Shown one piece after another: positions 48,483 to 59,906 of a DNA stretch of 64,000 nt; positions within the stretch are counted from its first letter, which is position 1, and the number at the start of each line of letters is the position of its first letter. A program made the position numbers and the translations under genes. This DNA is from Larimichthys crocea (lineage: Eukaryota; Chordata; Actinopteri; Sciaenidae), in assembly GCF_000972845.2 (NCBI RefSeq), contig NC_040016.1, positions 9,878,701-9,942,700 on the forward strand, read 5' to 3'. Under the pieces are notes generated by a model. That model saw nothing but the letters and a program-made list of their open reading frames with translations, did no database searches and was not told the DNA's origin.

Positions 48483-51400
48483 TCACTGGAGTAATTCTTC
48501 CCAGGAAATCGGTTTGGAGAAAACCTCGCGCTCCAGCCAAAGGTCGTAGTTCATTTGGAAGTCCTCGGGCAGGTCCACCCGCTGTCCCAGGACGCTTTGC
48601 AGGCAGTTGTCTACGGGCAGGAAGTCCGGGTTGCTGTGGCTCTTGTCGTAACGCCGGCTGTTGAAGCGTTCGATGTTGGCCCGCAGAGCGCACTCCTCGG
48701 CCTGGAAGTCCCAGGGACGAGCATCCAGATCTGCTCCAGGTAAAGATAAGTTTATATTTAGTGCATTTTGGTCTGCAAATACATAACGCAGTAGATATTT
48801 GACCTCGATTTGGATTATTCTGATGTTGTTTGGCCTAATATTTGACCTCGATTTGGATTATTCTGATGTTGTTTGGCCTATAAAGTGTTAGAACATTATG
48901 AAAAATACCATTGTAACTTCCTAAATTCAAGAAAAAATATTCAAACAGTTTGTTTTGTCTGACTCAACAGTCCAAAGTCCAACAATATTCAGTTATCTAT
49001 CACAGAAGACCGACAGAAACTAGCAAATATTCCCATTTAGGAGGCTGTATCATCATTTGTATCATCATTGTATCATCATTGAATTGATACTTATTTATTT
49101 ATTAATACTGGCTGTTGTCTGATCTGTGGGGATGTATATATCCTTTGTGTTTCCACTCACCGTTTCCGTACGCCCAGTCATCGTTGAGCCGATGGCGGAC
49201 CTTCTGGTAGATGGCAGACATGGTCTTCATGTTGCTCTTCCTCCACTGGCGTCCCAGGTATTTGGTCTGCACTTTGAGCAGCTTGAGGACGTACAGCTGC
49301 ATCATGGCCTGCTTGACCTTGAGCGCCCTCTTCAGGATGGGAGCGGACTTAAACACCACCAGCATCTGGGAAGGGAAAAGATCACATTGAGGGCTCAAAC
49401 GTTATATATTTTTAATTCATGGACGAGCAATGTCATTGTGAATGTGATGAGCTCTCACCATCGTTCTGGAGTGCTTCCACTTGGTGAGCTTGTTGAGGAT
49501 CCTCAGCAGGTTAATACAGGAAAACAGATTCCTCCAGCAAAACTGATTGTTGTCTCCCGCTTCCTGTGAAAGACATCCAGGTTTAAAAAAAAAAAAGACT
49601 CAGCACTTGAAGCAACACTTAAACACAATATAAAGAAACAGAAAACATACCAAACTCTCTGCAGTTAACTCCGGGAGCTCATGCACCACACAATACGGAA
49701 AGTCGAGTACTGAAATGCTGTCAGGGAAAGAAAAATGAGAGCGGTGAGATAAAAAGCAATTTACTGTAAATCGGAGTCATGATTTTTGTTTTTCAAAGAG
49801 GCCGTGAACGTACCTGTTTTTAGCTGTGATGTAAGACATGATGTTCTGGTTGAAGAACTTCAGAATGAGCGGGATGCAGTTGGCAAACACCAGGTGCTGA
49901 GCCATGTACTCAAACTATGAGACAGAAGACATTCGGCGATTTCTACAAAGCTTTATCAGAGCGAAACAAACAAGAAGTCGCTTTCGTCTTTTTAAAAAAA
50001 CGGTGGTGTGCGACGTCCGTACCTGGTAGATGTGGTTGAGTTTGAAGTGTTTCAGGAGCAACAGCAGGATGGCAGAAATGGCCTTCACGATGATCTCTTT
50101 GTGTCGATTGACATCGACGCCAAGTTTCATGCTTTGCAGCACTGTGGTCCTGCACGGTCAAGATTGGAGGCGTAAAAAACTGTTACTGACATTTGGACGT
50201 TTTTTTTTTCTTGTTCAGAACAAAAAGTCACACTGGTGAAGGAACTGGCAACGCTTGTTAGACCCTTTTAGAGCCCAATTCATCACTTACGGCATCTCCT
50301 CTGGCAGCACGTCCGCCAGGATGTTGATGGAGTCTGTCTTGGCTTTGGAAGTCGGAGCAGCTGCGAGGAGGATCTTCAGCAGAGCAATCTGACATTGTGA
50401 GAGATAGAGAGAGACACTGTGAAGTCAGTTACAAAACAGCCTGACGTGGAAGCTCATGCCTGATTTTAAAGGGATACATAAGCAGTAAACAGCACCAACC
50501 ATGTACTGAGGCAAACTGGGCAGGATTCCCTGATAGAGCAGCTCGGTGGAGGACATCTCCACCTCCTCTTCACCCTGATGACAAGGAGGGAGAAAAACAT
50601 GAAAATAACGTTACCATGGCACCTCGAGACAGTTTGGTCTCTTCTGCTATCCTTAACCAGAAGAAAGAGCAAAGCTCATTCTGTAATATGTGACATCAGT
50701 GCATCGTATCGTTTATTTAGAAACACGTCTAAATACTGCGTAGTGCCAAGATGCTGGAGAGGATCAGACCTGTAAACTTTCTAGTTCAAATATCTCAAAT
50801 AAAACATGTACGTGTAAGAGCATATGAGCGAGAGTAGATTTTATTATTTATTCTTGAGCAGATTCAGGAGTTCACAAATGAAGCTGTCTCTACGGGGAAG
50901 ATATCTTCAATTATACTAACAACGGGTCAACAGGCTGTGTATGTGAATTATTAATGTTAAAGGTTTTTGTTTCCACTTACCCCAGACAGAGGGGTTTTCT
51001 GAAACTCCTCTTCTTTTGCGATCTGTATCTCAGCGATGGAGACGTACTTGTGCTATAAAAAATAAAATAAAATAAAAAGGCGATATGTGAGAATGTGAAA
51101 ATCTAGGAGTGCTGTTGCGAGAAGAACAGATGAAACGTAGAGATCGATGATGCAATACCTGCTTTAATGTCTTTATGCTCTCGTGAATCGGCCTGGGCAA
51201 GCCAACAACTGTGTCTGTGTCACTGCAACACACAAGAGTAACCATTTTTTAACACATTGTTTCAACACATATAATAAAATAGTATAAAACAATAGTTTAA
51301 AGTTCATTTATGTTTGAAGCAAAGAAGGATCAAACTTACTTTCCAAGTGTGTAACCAATAAATTTACTTCTACTTGACTCCAGGAAATTTTCAATGTCTT

Positions 51401-54400
51401 TTTCCCTGTAAGAACAAAAACAGATTTTAATCCAATGATTAAAAATGTCTTTCTAGATTTGTGCACATGAGGAAGGAATCAATAAATTCAGAAATTTAAT
51501 TGCAGGTGAATAACGTCAGACTGGACAGTACCTGACTTTGGGAGCCCACGGCAGTCCTTTGGGGAAGGACACTCTCTCTGACGGAGGGTGAGGTATAGGC
51601 GGAGGCATCACCTCGTCCCTCTCTAGAGGGAAAGTCTCCGCCTCCATGGAGTTGTCGTTGTCATCGTTGTCGTCTTCATCCTCGCGAGAGTCGTCAGCCT
51701 TGTAAGGGTCCTTTTCATTGAAGGCATCGAGGTTGTCCTGTTTGATCAACGCCTGTGTGTGAGAGACGAGGAAACAGTAGAGAGAGTGGGCAGGTAGAAA
51801 ATACAATACCACGCTGTATCCAGGCCTAAATGAAGCAATAAGACAAGTCAGTAACATCAGGCAAGATGTGCGAGACAATTAAAATCATATATAAATGAAG
51901 TTTCATAACTAGGTTCAGGAACAAGGACCACAAGTTGAGCCTCAACTCCCTCCCTGTTCTCCACTGTCTTGTCCTCCATCCACCCATCCAGTGTTATAGT
52001 ACTCGAGATCTGTCTTAAGACCACTTCTTGAAGGTCTCTGTCTCGTCTTGGATTCACCTGCACCTGGATTTTTACTCAGTCTTGTCTCGGTCTCAGTCAA
52101 AGAGGATCTAATTTCAAGACCGTTCAAGAACTGTAGTGATATCACCAGTGTTTCCATATTACTCACTTAATAATGTCGAGTCTCTCCACAATCTGATAAT
52201 TAACAGAAAATACGTTTACAGGTCGAGGTTTAACCACAAGACCACGAGCCAACGGCTGCAAAGTTAAACTCCCCACTTCAAATGAGTAACCGGTAACTTC
52301 AGTCATTTCTAGTTTCACATTTTTAATCACTGATAACGGTCTTGACCCCTTATAAACTAATAAAACTGTCTAAATTTAAGTCCATATTGGCATTTGGTAA
52401 CTGAATGTTATTAATTTAGCAGTTTTATGACTCCCATAATGTAGAATAACACAATTTAAAATCTGTTAGAAACGGTTGGAAACGAGCTTATAGAGCTGTT
52501 TATATCATATTACTGGAGCAGAGACAAATACAGAAGATGCCATTTTTGTCCATCTTTGTACCTGACATGAATATTTAATAAAAACACCACATGCTTGGAG
52601 AAGTTTTTTTCTTTTACAGATGCACCTAAAAACTAAAAAGGCGAACACGTTGTTACATATTGTGACAAAAAAACAAACAAACTCAGTATTTTAGTGTGAC
52701 TGTGATTGCATTATGGTTGTTTCCTAAATGTAAATGTAATCAGTATTATAATAACTGGTAACTGTTATTATATGACACAGCTTTAACCTACAGTATATTT
52801 AGTTTAAGAGCAGGGAGCAGCTGTGATGTCTACCTTGTGTTCACGACGTGCGCGTTTTTGTTGCTGCTCAATGAGGTCGGAGGCAGACGCGGGAGGAGAA
52901 GCCGCCCGCATGCTGCGAATGACCCGAATGCTGTCCTCCGGGAGAGGAGGGAGACCCAGCTCCTCGCGCTTATGAACCTTTATGCTTTGGAGCTGCTCGA
53001 ATCCTCCGAGTGTGAACTGGAACAGAGGAGAGGATTTTAAATTTCAGATGTTGTAAAAAAAAATCACGTGGGAGCGTTTAACGTAAGCAGACCAGACGGT
53101 CATGAATCTCACCAGTATACTCTTCCACAACAGCAGCAACACCTTCTTCATTGGGAAGTGAGGAGCGTGGCCGCTGCAGAACTTGGTAACCATACCGAAG
53201 AGCATGACAGAGATGGGCTCGTTGTTGAACAGAGGAGAGCCTGGATAAAAGACGGGGAGAGGAAACTGTTTACTTAGCCAGCTTTTGTTAACATGCACGA
53301 CACGACTGCAGCTTTTAACACTCATGGCACTTACCCAGCTCTGCTCTGAAGGTTTCCCTGATGATTTTCCATTCAGGCTTGTCGGCCGGGTCGTCCTGTT
53401 GTATCGTTTCCACCATCAGGTACATGATGTTAAGCAGCACTCTGAGATCGGTGCTGTCAGCAAGGGAGATGGCTGGTTTCCTGACAGCACTACTACAGGC
53501 GGCGCTGTTACTGAAGGGAAGAATGAATGCATTAATGTGCAGCCGTGCAATGCCAACCCGCACATTTTTGTTTTGCTGTGTGAATCTGGCAACGCTAAAG
53601 CAGATTTTTTCTCTAATCAAATACATTCTTGGTAATTGGATCAGCACATACTCAATCTCCATGTTGAGCAGCTCCACTAAAGCAGAGAAGGTCCCCACGT
53701 CCAGCAGCAGAAAGATGTTGTATCTCATCCAGTACTGCACCTCAGCCTCAGAGCTGCACTCTGCAAACGTTCCTAAAGTGAAACAAAATGTACCGCTGTG
53801 AGAAAACAAACAAAAGGGCCTCCTTGATCATTCATTCGCTCGTCCTCGTTCATTCTCTTCAAAAACCAGTTCATGCTAAAACACTTAAAAGTGTTGTGGA
53901 CTGACCCTGAGCCAGGTAAAGAATAGCTCTGGCAACCTTCAGCCTCTTCTCCCGGGCGATCACCTCCAGACTGTCCAAGAGACGCATGGCGTGAGCTCTG
54001 TGCTGAGCCGCATCAAGCTCTATCCACTTCTTATCCGAAACTGAGACACAAAAGAGGCCGGAGATATTAAATTTAAGACACATCTTCTTCATCTTATCTT
54101 GTAATAAAAAAACGATGATTCACTACACACCGTGCGTTTTGAATTCCACCTCGAAGCACTTCCTGTTGAGAGCAAACTCTGGTCCTTCAGTGTAACTGTA
54201 CAGCTCTGAAACATCAAAACAAGCAATGAATAAATAATCTGAACACGATAGATGTGACAAACTTTGACAGAATTTAGTTGGGGAAATCTTAATGTCCATG
54301 ATGAGCACACACACACCTGACAGCTCTGCAGCCCACTTGTCTGTATCAGCGTATTCAAACTCGAGGTCCGGAGACTCAGACAGCCCCTGTGAACAACACG

Positions 54401-56229
54401 TCACATGTTTTAAACCTTTAGGATCAATTATTACTTCTACGTCACAATCCAGCTGTTGATCTGCAAATTCACCCAGATCTCCCACAAATACACAAAAAAC
54501 TGTTTTACAAGTACGATACTTAAATAACAACATTTTTGGCCACCATTTCTTTTCCTGTTGTTTATTTAGCAGCCACAACGTGACATGTCACAATCATGTT
54601 AATTGGATTATATTTGCACACTGACCCTCCATTTCCTTTGTCAACGTTTTGACACCCAAAGCAAATACCTTGTTATGTGAAACCTGTTTACAGTACTGAC
54701 ACTACATTGCTCTACAGATTCAGATTTTTACAAACAATTTATACAATATATAACGCAGTATTATATGTTACTCTATCCAACAGAATATAAAGAAATTAAA
54801 ATGAAATCCACCTGCACCATTAAAACATGCTCATACTGTAAAGTATCAGTAATATTAACCTGAAATTATAACATGCATAACAAAAAAAACACAAAGGTGC
54901 ATTTTAATGCATTACGACTACCTTTACTATTTGATAAGTACATTTTGCTAAACCGACCTCTTTCACTTGTTAAAAGTGTATTTGACATGTTTATACTTTG
55001 ACTTTGTAAACTTAAGGTGCCTCGTCATTCCCCGTTTTAGTTTTTATCCCGTGTCTATTTACTTTATAGGTTTTATTTACTTTTAACATTTCATTCATTT
55101 TATTGTTTTTTAATCTTTGTTATTTTGGTTTTAATTTGTATGGAGCTGTTCTTAAATTGTGCTTTTTTTACCTTATAGGTTTGAATTTACTTTTTATTCA
55201 TTTTATTGTTGTAGTTTTGTTTTTTTTATATTTTTGTTTTAATGCAGCTGTTGCCTAAAGAACTGTTCGGTGTATTTCTACCTTTATTTTGCTCTGTGAA
55301 ACACTTTCTGCATGAAAGGTGCTATATAGATAAATAAAGCTGAGTTGAATTAAAAGAGATACTTTGCAGATTAAATTATTGATTCTGCATCAGCAGAGCT
55401 ACAGTGTGATTAGATTAGATTAGATATACTTTATTCATCCCACCACGGGGAAAATTTACTTGTTACAGCAGCAGAGGAAAATGTAGCATACACTACAGAC
55501 TTAGAAAAAAGTAGAAAAGGCAAAAAAACAAACAAACACAATAAACAGACCTAAATATCTATAACCTACACAATAAACACGAAAAACAACCAACCTAAAT
55601 ATCTATAACCTACACAATAAACACGAAAAACAACCAACCTTCACAAACAGACAAGTACTGAGGATAAAAGTGGCATGATACTTGCTTACAAACATGCAGC
55701 CTGCAGGTGATTTTCCTGCACATGAACTGAGCATAAATCTCCGGTTGTCATGTCAATAATCAGAAATAAACATAAACAAAGAAGCAGTCTGCAGACACAG
55801 AGTCAGAGACTTCAACAGGTTTTCCTCTTGACAGCTCAGCCCGGCCTGCTAACAGCAGCTAGCTGCCCTCAGCTACACCGCCGTGCAGACTGATTTAAAT
55901 TAACTCTGAACTGTGATTAAACAAAGGCAGATTAAAGCTACGTCACTTAATCCGCTTCAATAATCTCATTTTCTGAAGTTAACTATCGTCGCCGGGTGAT
56001 GTGAGGACCAACAGCTAAGCTACGTTAGCCTGGCAGAGCTAGCTGACGGGAAAAAACAAACACACAGGCCTCAGTCTGTTTTTATAAAAAGTTGACAGTG
56101 TAAATTTAAATCACCAACCTCTGAGTCTTTCCTCGGGTTGCGAGTGAACTCGCCCCGGCTTTTGTTGGGCAGCATCGCTCCTCTCTGTTTGTTGTTTACA
56201 GGAAGACCGCTGCTCCCACCGACCTCCAT
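48483..56229 (-). CDS. strip1: Striatin-interacting protein 1 (STRIPAK scaffold)
   Basis: Twenty coding exons: 56229-56119, 54386-54317, 54205-54131, 54040-53906, 53772-53652, 53510-53335, 53240-53113, 53016-52834, 51752-51532, 51405-51340, 51222-51159, 51052-50981, 50574-50500, 50388-50291, 50149-50023, 49914-49814, 49717-49651, 49563-49459, 49365-49161 and 48730-48483. All phases match, giving 816 codons (815 residues; human 837). It starts MEVGGSSGLPVNNKQRG, with a shorter proline-poor N-terminus than mammals, followed by SESPDLEFEYADTDKWAAEL of the N1221-like domain. The middle carries the acidic stretch DDSREDEDDNDDNDNS and PLERDEVMPPP. The DUF3402-type C-terminal half ends FSKPISWEELLQ. 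STRIP1 is the core scaffold joining striatin, PP2A and MST/GCK kinases; it controls Hippo signalling, cell shape and dendrite development. Near-identity to STRIP1 and the ahcyl1 neighbour separate it from STRIP2. Confidence 0.96.
48795..48880 (-). repeat. Perfect 43-bp tandem duplication in the last strip1 intron
   Basis: Two identical units running from atatttgacctcgatttgg to gttgtttggccta lie head to tail (48795-48837 and 48838-48880). They are intronic and outside splice signals. Confidence 0.95.
51980..52155 (-). repeat. Interspersed repeat family F, copy 2
   Basis: In strip1 intron 8. On the minus strand it reads gactgagaccgagacaagac, aagacgagacagagaccttc and tctcgagtactataacactg, matching the 35140-35470 element in reverse. 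Confidence 0.55.
55020..55355 (+). repeat. Retroelement 3' end in strip1 intron 1
   Basis: T-rich stretch ending gctctgtgaaacactttctg and gaaaggtgctatatagataa ataaagctgagttg, a common teleost non-LTR 3' terminus, inserted opposite to strip1. Confidence 0.6.
55410..55565 (-). repeat. CR1/Rex-like LINE 3' tail
   Basis: Starts with agattagattagatatactt, a reversed tandem tail, then tattcatcccaccacgggga and acttgttacagcagcagagg. A related tail in plus orientation is at 57530-57600. Confidence 0.55.
55550..55637 (-). repeat. 44-bp tandem duplication in strip1 intron 1
   Basis: Two identical units from cctaaatatctataaccta to cgaaaaacaaccaa (55550-55593 and 55594-55637). They lie inside or at the edge of the CR1-like insertion. 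Confidence 0.95.
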
Positions 56230-56316
56230 TATTTTAGGGGCACCGCGCTACTCTCGCGATAGATGCGAGACGACGAGATGTGGATGTGCGAGAGTTTGAC
56301 TCCTCTGACTGACTGT
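56230..56316 (-). promoter_or_regulatory. strip1: strip1 proximal promoter
   Basis: Only about 87 bases separate the strip1 ATG from the MITE at 56317. The stretch includes CTCTCGCGATAGATGCGAG, with TCTCGCGA being the known housekeeping-promoter motif, on a CpG-rich background. The motif match is seen; promoter function is inferred. Confidence 0.5.
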
Positions 56317-57002
56317 TAGTGATGGGAAGTTCGGCTCTTTTTGGAGAACCGGTTCTTTTGGCTCTGCATACTATAAGGAGCCGGCTCTTTCGGCTCCCAA
56401 ATGGCTCCTCACATTTTATTAATTGGTTTTATTAATTAATTATTATTATTATTTTATTATTATTGCTGTTATTATTATTTTATATTTTTAAATGTTATTA
56501 TATTTTATTTTATTTTTGACATTGTAAAGCACTTTGGTCAGTGCATGCGGTGTAAAAATGTGCTATATAAATAAAACGTACTAACTATTTAATTAATTTA
56601 TCACCCAAAATAATGCAATAATGTAATAAATAATGTCTCTCGTCTCCCTCCTGTCGTGTTTGTCCTCCGCGACCGCTGTGTGTGTGTGTGTGTCACCCCT
56701 GCCTTGGATGCTGCTATACATCTTGAATTACGTGCAGCTTTCACACAAAAAAAGTGGAGGAAAAAAAGTTTTTTCCCGTGAGTTTTTTTTCTCCAGTTTT
56801 TTAATTGAAAGCCGAACGTGATTGGTCAAGATGTGTGAGAACAGGCATGGCATGAGGGAGAGTGTCAGGGGGAGGAGACAGTGAGGCACAGAAGGGGGGA
56901 AAAAAACTCCCTAAATTGGCTCCCAACGAGGAGCCGGCTCCCGTCGTTCACTTCAAAGAGCCGGCTCTTAGAACCGGATCGTTCGCGACCGACACATCAC
57001 TA
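56317..57002. mobile_element. hAT-like non-autonomous transposon (MITE)
   Basis: Ends are inverted: TAGTGATGGGAAG at the left, and TAGTGATGTGTC on the opposite strand at the right. Subterminal GAGCCGGCTC and GAACCGG words recur at both ends, as in a known fish hAT-related MITE group. The interior is AT-rich and holds a further insertion resembling a LINE tail (aaagcactttggtcagtgca to gctatataaataaaa, about 56525-56577). No clear 8-bp target duplication was found. It encodes no protein. Confidence 0.6.
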
Positions 57003-57339
57003 AAGTCTTTATCCAGTCGATTAAGAATAATATTTTGAACATACCAACTCCAAATTTACACAATGTTACGAGAAGAACCCTTGAATAAGGAAGACTGGAT
57101 TCAAAGTGTCAAAGTTTAAGTTGGATTTATTATTCTTGTACAAGAAACAGAGGAAAAGGCTCCTCGAGGAGCTCTAACATTTGGTTCTTATACAGTTTTC
57201 TTAAAATGGGCTGTCTCGGGCATCTTACCACTAACAATCCTTTTTTGGTTTTCCGCTCAGTAATGAACATTGGCTTTGATTTACATATTGCACAGTTCAC
57301 TGTTACTTGTTTTTTAATATACTGTTACTGGGTCTATTT

Positions 57340-57600
57340 AACTGTTATTTATTTCAAAAACTAAATTACTCATATCTCACTGCTACTTGTTTTTTTTTTT
57401 TTTACTGTTACTGTTTCTATTTAACTGTTATTTATACATGTGTATATAGTGTATATATTGTTTAAAATAGGATATTGTATAGGGTATATTGTTAAGGTTT
57501 TGTTTTCTTACTACTGTTTTCTTGCTCACTTACTGTTTGGGAGCTGCGGTAACAAAAACAATTTCCCTACAGGGATTAAGTACTTCTGATTCTGATTCTG
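57340..57600 (+). repeat. CR1/Rex-like LINE 3' end
   Basis: Contains gggagctgcggtaacaaaaa, caatttccctacagggatta and ends in the tandem tail (ctgatt)n, the hallmark of CR1/Rex1-type 3' ends in fish. It is strongly 5'-truncated. Confidence 0.55.
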
Positions 57601-57785
57601 TTTGTGTTTCTTGTCCAAAATGACACTTCCCCCAACCTGTCTCGCTTGTCCTTAAACTATTTTTTAATCATCTCTCCCTACCAGCCTCAGTAAACAGATA
57701 TGCAAAAGACAGAAAACACACACACTCTCTATAAGAGTTAAAACATCTGCACCCCAGTATACTCCTCATTTTTATAACACACAAG

Positions 57786-58165
57786 GTGAAGATAGATGAT
57801 CTAGACCTCGTAAACGAAAAATGTAACAAGTTTTTAAGGCTGTACTCCGTAAACACTTTATACCCAGGTAGAACAAAAAGCTCCCTCACTCTTAGAGATT
57901 ATAACCAATCTGAAATATCAACTATTCAAACTAAATACTTAAGATTTCCAATCCCACCCCCAAAGTGTAAAGAAGTTCATTTTAAAACTATAAACAACAT
58001 TTATCCCTCAAACAAATTGATGAAAGGAAGATTTAAATTTGTGCAAAACGAATTTGGAAACGACAGACCATCTGTTTTATGAATGCGAGACTGTGCAAAA
58101 TTTGTGGAAATCTCTCCACGACCTGATCTCATCCAGCTCTAGAGACATGGACTTCTAGTCCTCTC
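57786..58165 (+). mobile_element. LINE (L1/Tx1-like) reverse-transcriptase ORF fragment
   Basis: The translated stretch contains KEVHFKTINNIYPSN and, after a frame break near 58045, a segment reading like the zinc-knuckle end TTDHLFYECETVQNLW, both typical of the C-terminal region of fish L1/Tx1-like ORF2 proteins. It is 5'-truncated and interrupted, so it is a dead copy. Only about 380 bases remain. Confidence 0.7.
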
Positions 58166-59418
58166 AAAATATTCGAGCAGGAGTAATCCTCAAAGACAAA
58201 AGAAATTAGTTTTTAGTAAATAATCTCATTATTATTACAAAATAGTATACACACAAGTGTCGATATGTTATATATATCTGTTATATGTTTGATATGTAAT
58301 ATACACCACAGCAATAATTTTTTGTTTGGTTTCTCATGGAGGTGTGACTTTGAATAACTCCTCTCACCTCCTGCATGAGACCGGACAGATCCTTCATTCA
58401 AATAGCTGTCAGACTCTTAAACACCAGCATGACTTCATGATTTTCTTCTATACATTTCTCATTTCTAAGTCATTTCTTCAGTGTACGATCTGTTGAGTGG
58501 GATCAGTGGGGTCTGTCTTATCTTACCTCATAAAATGATGCATGAGCCATTTTTTTTCAAATTCAAACAGCAGTTTTATTAAAGGGAACAGTGCAGAAAT
58601 TTAATAAGGTGTGTACTGCTGAAATCTTCAAACTAAACTACAGATACAGTGCTGAAAATAGAGGCCTACTTTATAACTAAAATAGAACTTAAAGAATTTT
58701 GTCTTCACATCAAAAACTTTAAACCAGCAAGAGTGTACAACTGTCAAATCACAGTGGTATGCTTCTTTTATTGCAATTTGACAAGAGTCAAGCTGTCTGC
58801 TCCGGTAATACAACATTCATTTGTCTCTATAATAGAGTTATAACGAGGGTAAAATTACTTATTATTAGTTGAAACAACAGAAATTTGTTATAAAAGGCAT
58901 TTTCAAGTGCTATTATGAAAAGACCACAGTACATAATTTAGACATTTGATTGGTACAAGAATTAAAACTGGGATGAAACACTGTACATACACTAAAACCA
59001 ATGTAAAAAGTTCATACGGCAAGTACAGGATGTAAAATGTTGCCTGTGTCTAAAATTCTTAGTCATCTTACAGTAATGCATAATATTAATGATGTGAAAA
59101 ACTGATTTAACAACTCTCCACCACAGCAGAGGTCAAATACTTTTGACAGAAGAGAGAACATTTCGCTGCATAGCTCATTTTGCAGAATAGCAACCATGTT
59201 GGGCGTTACAATACTGAGAAACGTGTGAATATGAATACTGTGAGTCACAAGGCACTGTCAACTGACCAGTAACCATGGTTACAGTGCTCATCTTCGCCGA
59301 CAACGATGTCCTCGCTGAATGTCCTTGGCTCTGATGTCCGTAGAGCTGCTAGTGCGAAGATGAAAGCACTTCATCGTAGCATAACGTCGGATACTATACA
59401 ATTAAACAGCAGGATTAA

Positions 59419-59732
59419 AAGGTCCAGTGTGTAAGATGTAAGGGGATACATTGGCAGATATGAATGTAATATCAATAATTATGTTTTCATTAGTGTATAA
59501 TCACCTGAAAATAAGATTAATTGTGTTTTTGTTACTTTAGAAAGAGTACCAGAATGGACACAACAAACACTAGCTCTAGAGTTTTTAATGGTGTATTCAT
59601 GTAATTTGTAATATACTTTTATGGTTCTTTTTGTTTGTTTTTGTTATCTGCTGTCTACTTTTATTTATTGTAAGGTGTCCTTGGGTGACAGAAAGGCGCC
59701 TATGAAATAAAATGTATTATTATTATTATTAT

Positions 59733-59764
<32 letters not shown>

Positions 59765-59906
59765 GAAAGGGCCTTTCGTGAGTTTTGTGGCCACCCGTCG
59801 TTTCCCCTACACACTTAGAAAAGAGCGTGAGAGGCGAGTAGTATTCAGTTGACTGCAGTCGGCATCTTCAACGCTAGATGCCACTAAATCCTACACACTG
59901 GACCTT
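59419..59906. mobile_element. MITE with TAA target duplication (PIF/Harbinger-like)
   Basis: Terminal inverted repeats AAGGTCCAGTGTGTAAGAT at the left, and AAGGTCCAGTGTGTAGGAT on the opposite strand at the right, are flanked on each side by TAA (59416-59418 and 59907-59909). A 3-bp TAA duplication is the mark of PIF/Harbinger. It codes for nothing and is interrupted by a second element at 59581-59761. Confidence 0.8.
59581..59761 (+). mobile_element. Short retroelement nested in the MITE
   Basis: A 181-base insertion bounded by the 5-base duplication CTAGA (59576-59580 and 59762-59766). It ends in gaaaggcgcctatgaaataa, atgt and an (ATT)n tail, the usual 3' end of a fish LINE-mobilised element. 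Removing it restores a continuous MITE arm. Confidence 0.75.

Noticed and set aside
53361..53801. 146-codon plus-strand frame opposite strip1 exons
   Set aside because: Shadow of strip1 exons 5 and 6 and the intron between them.
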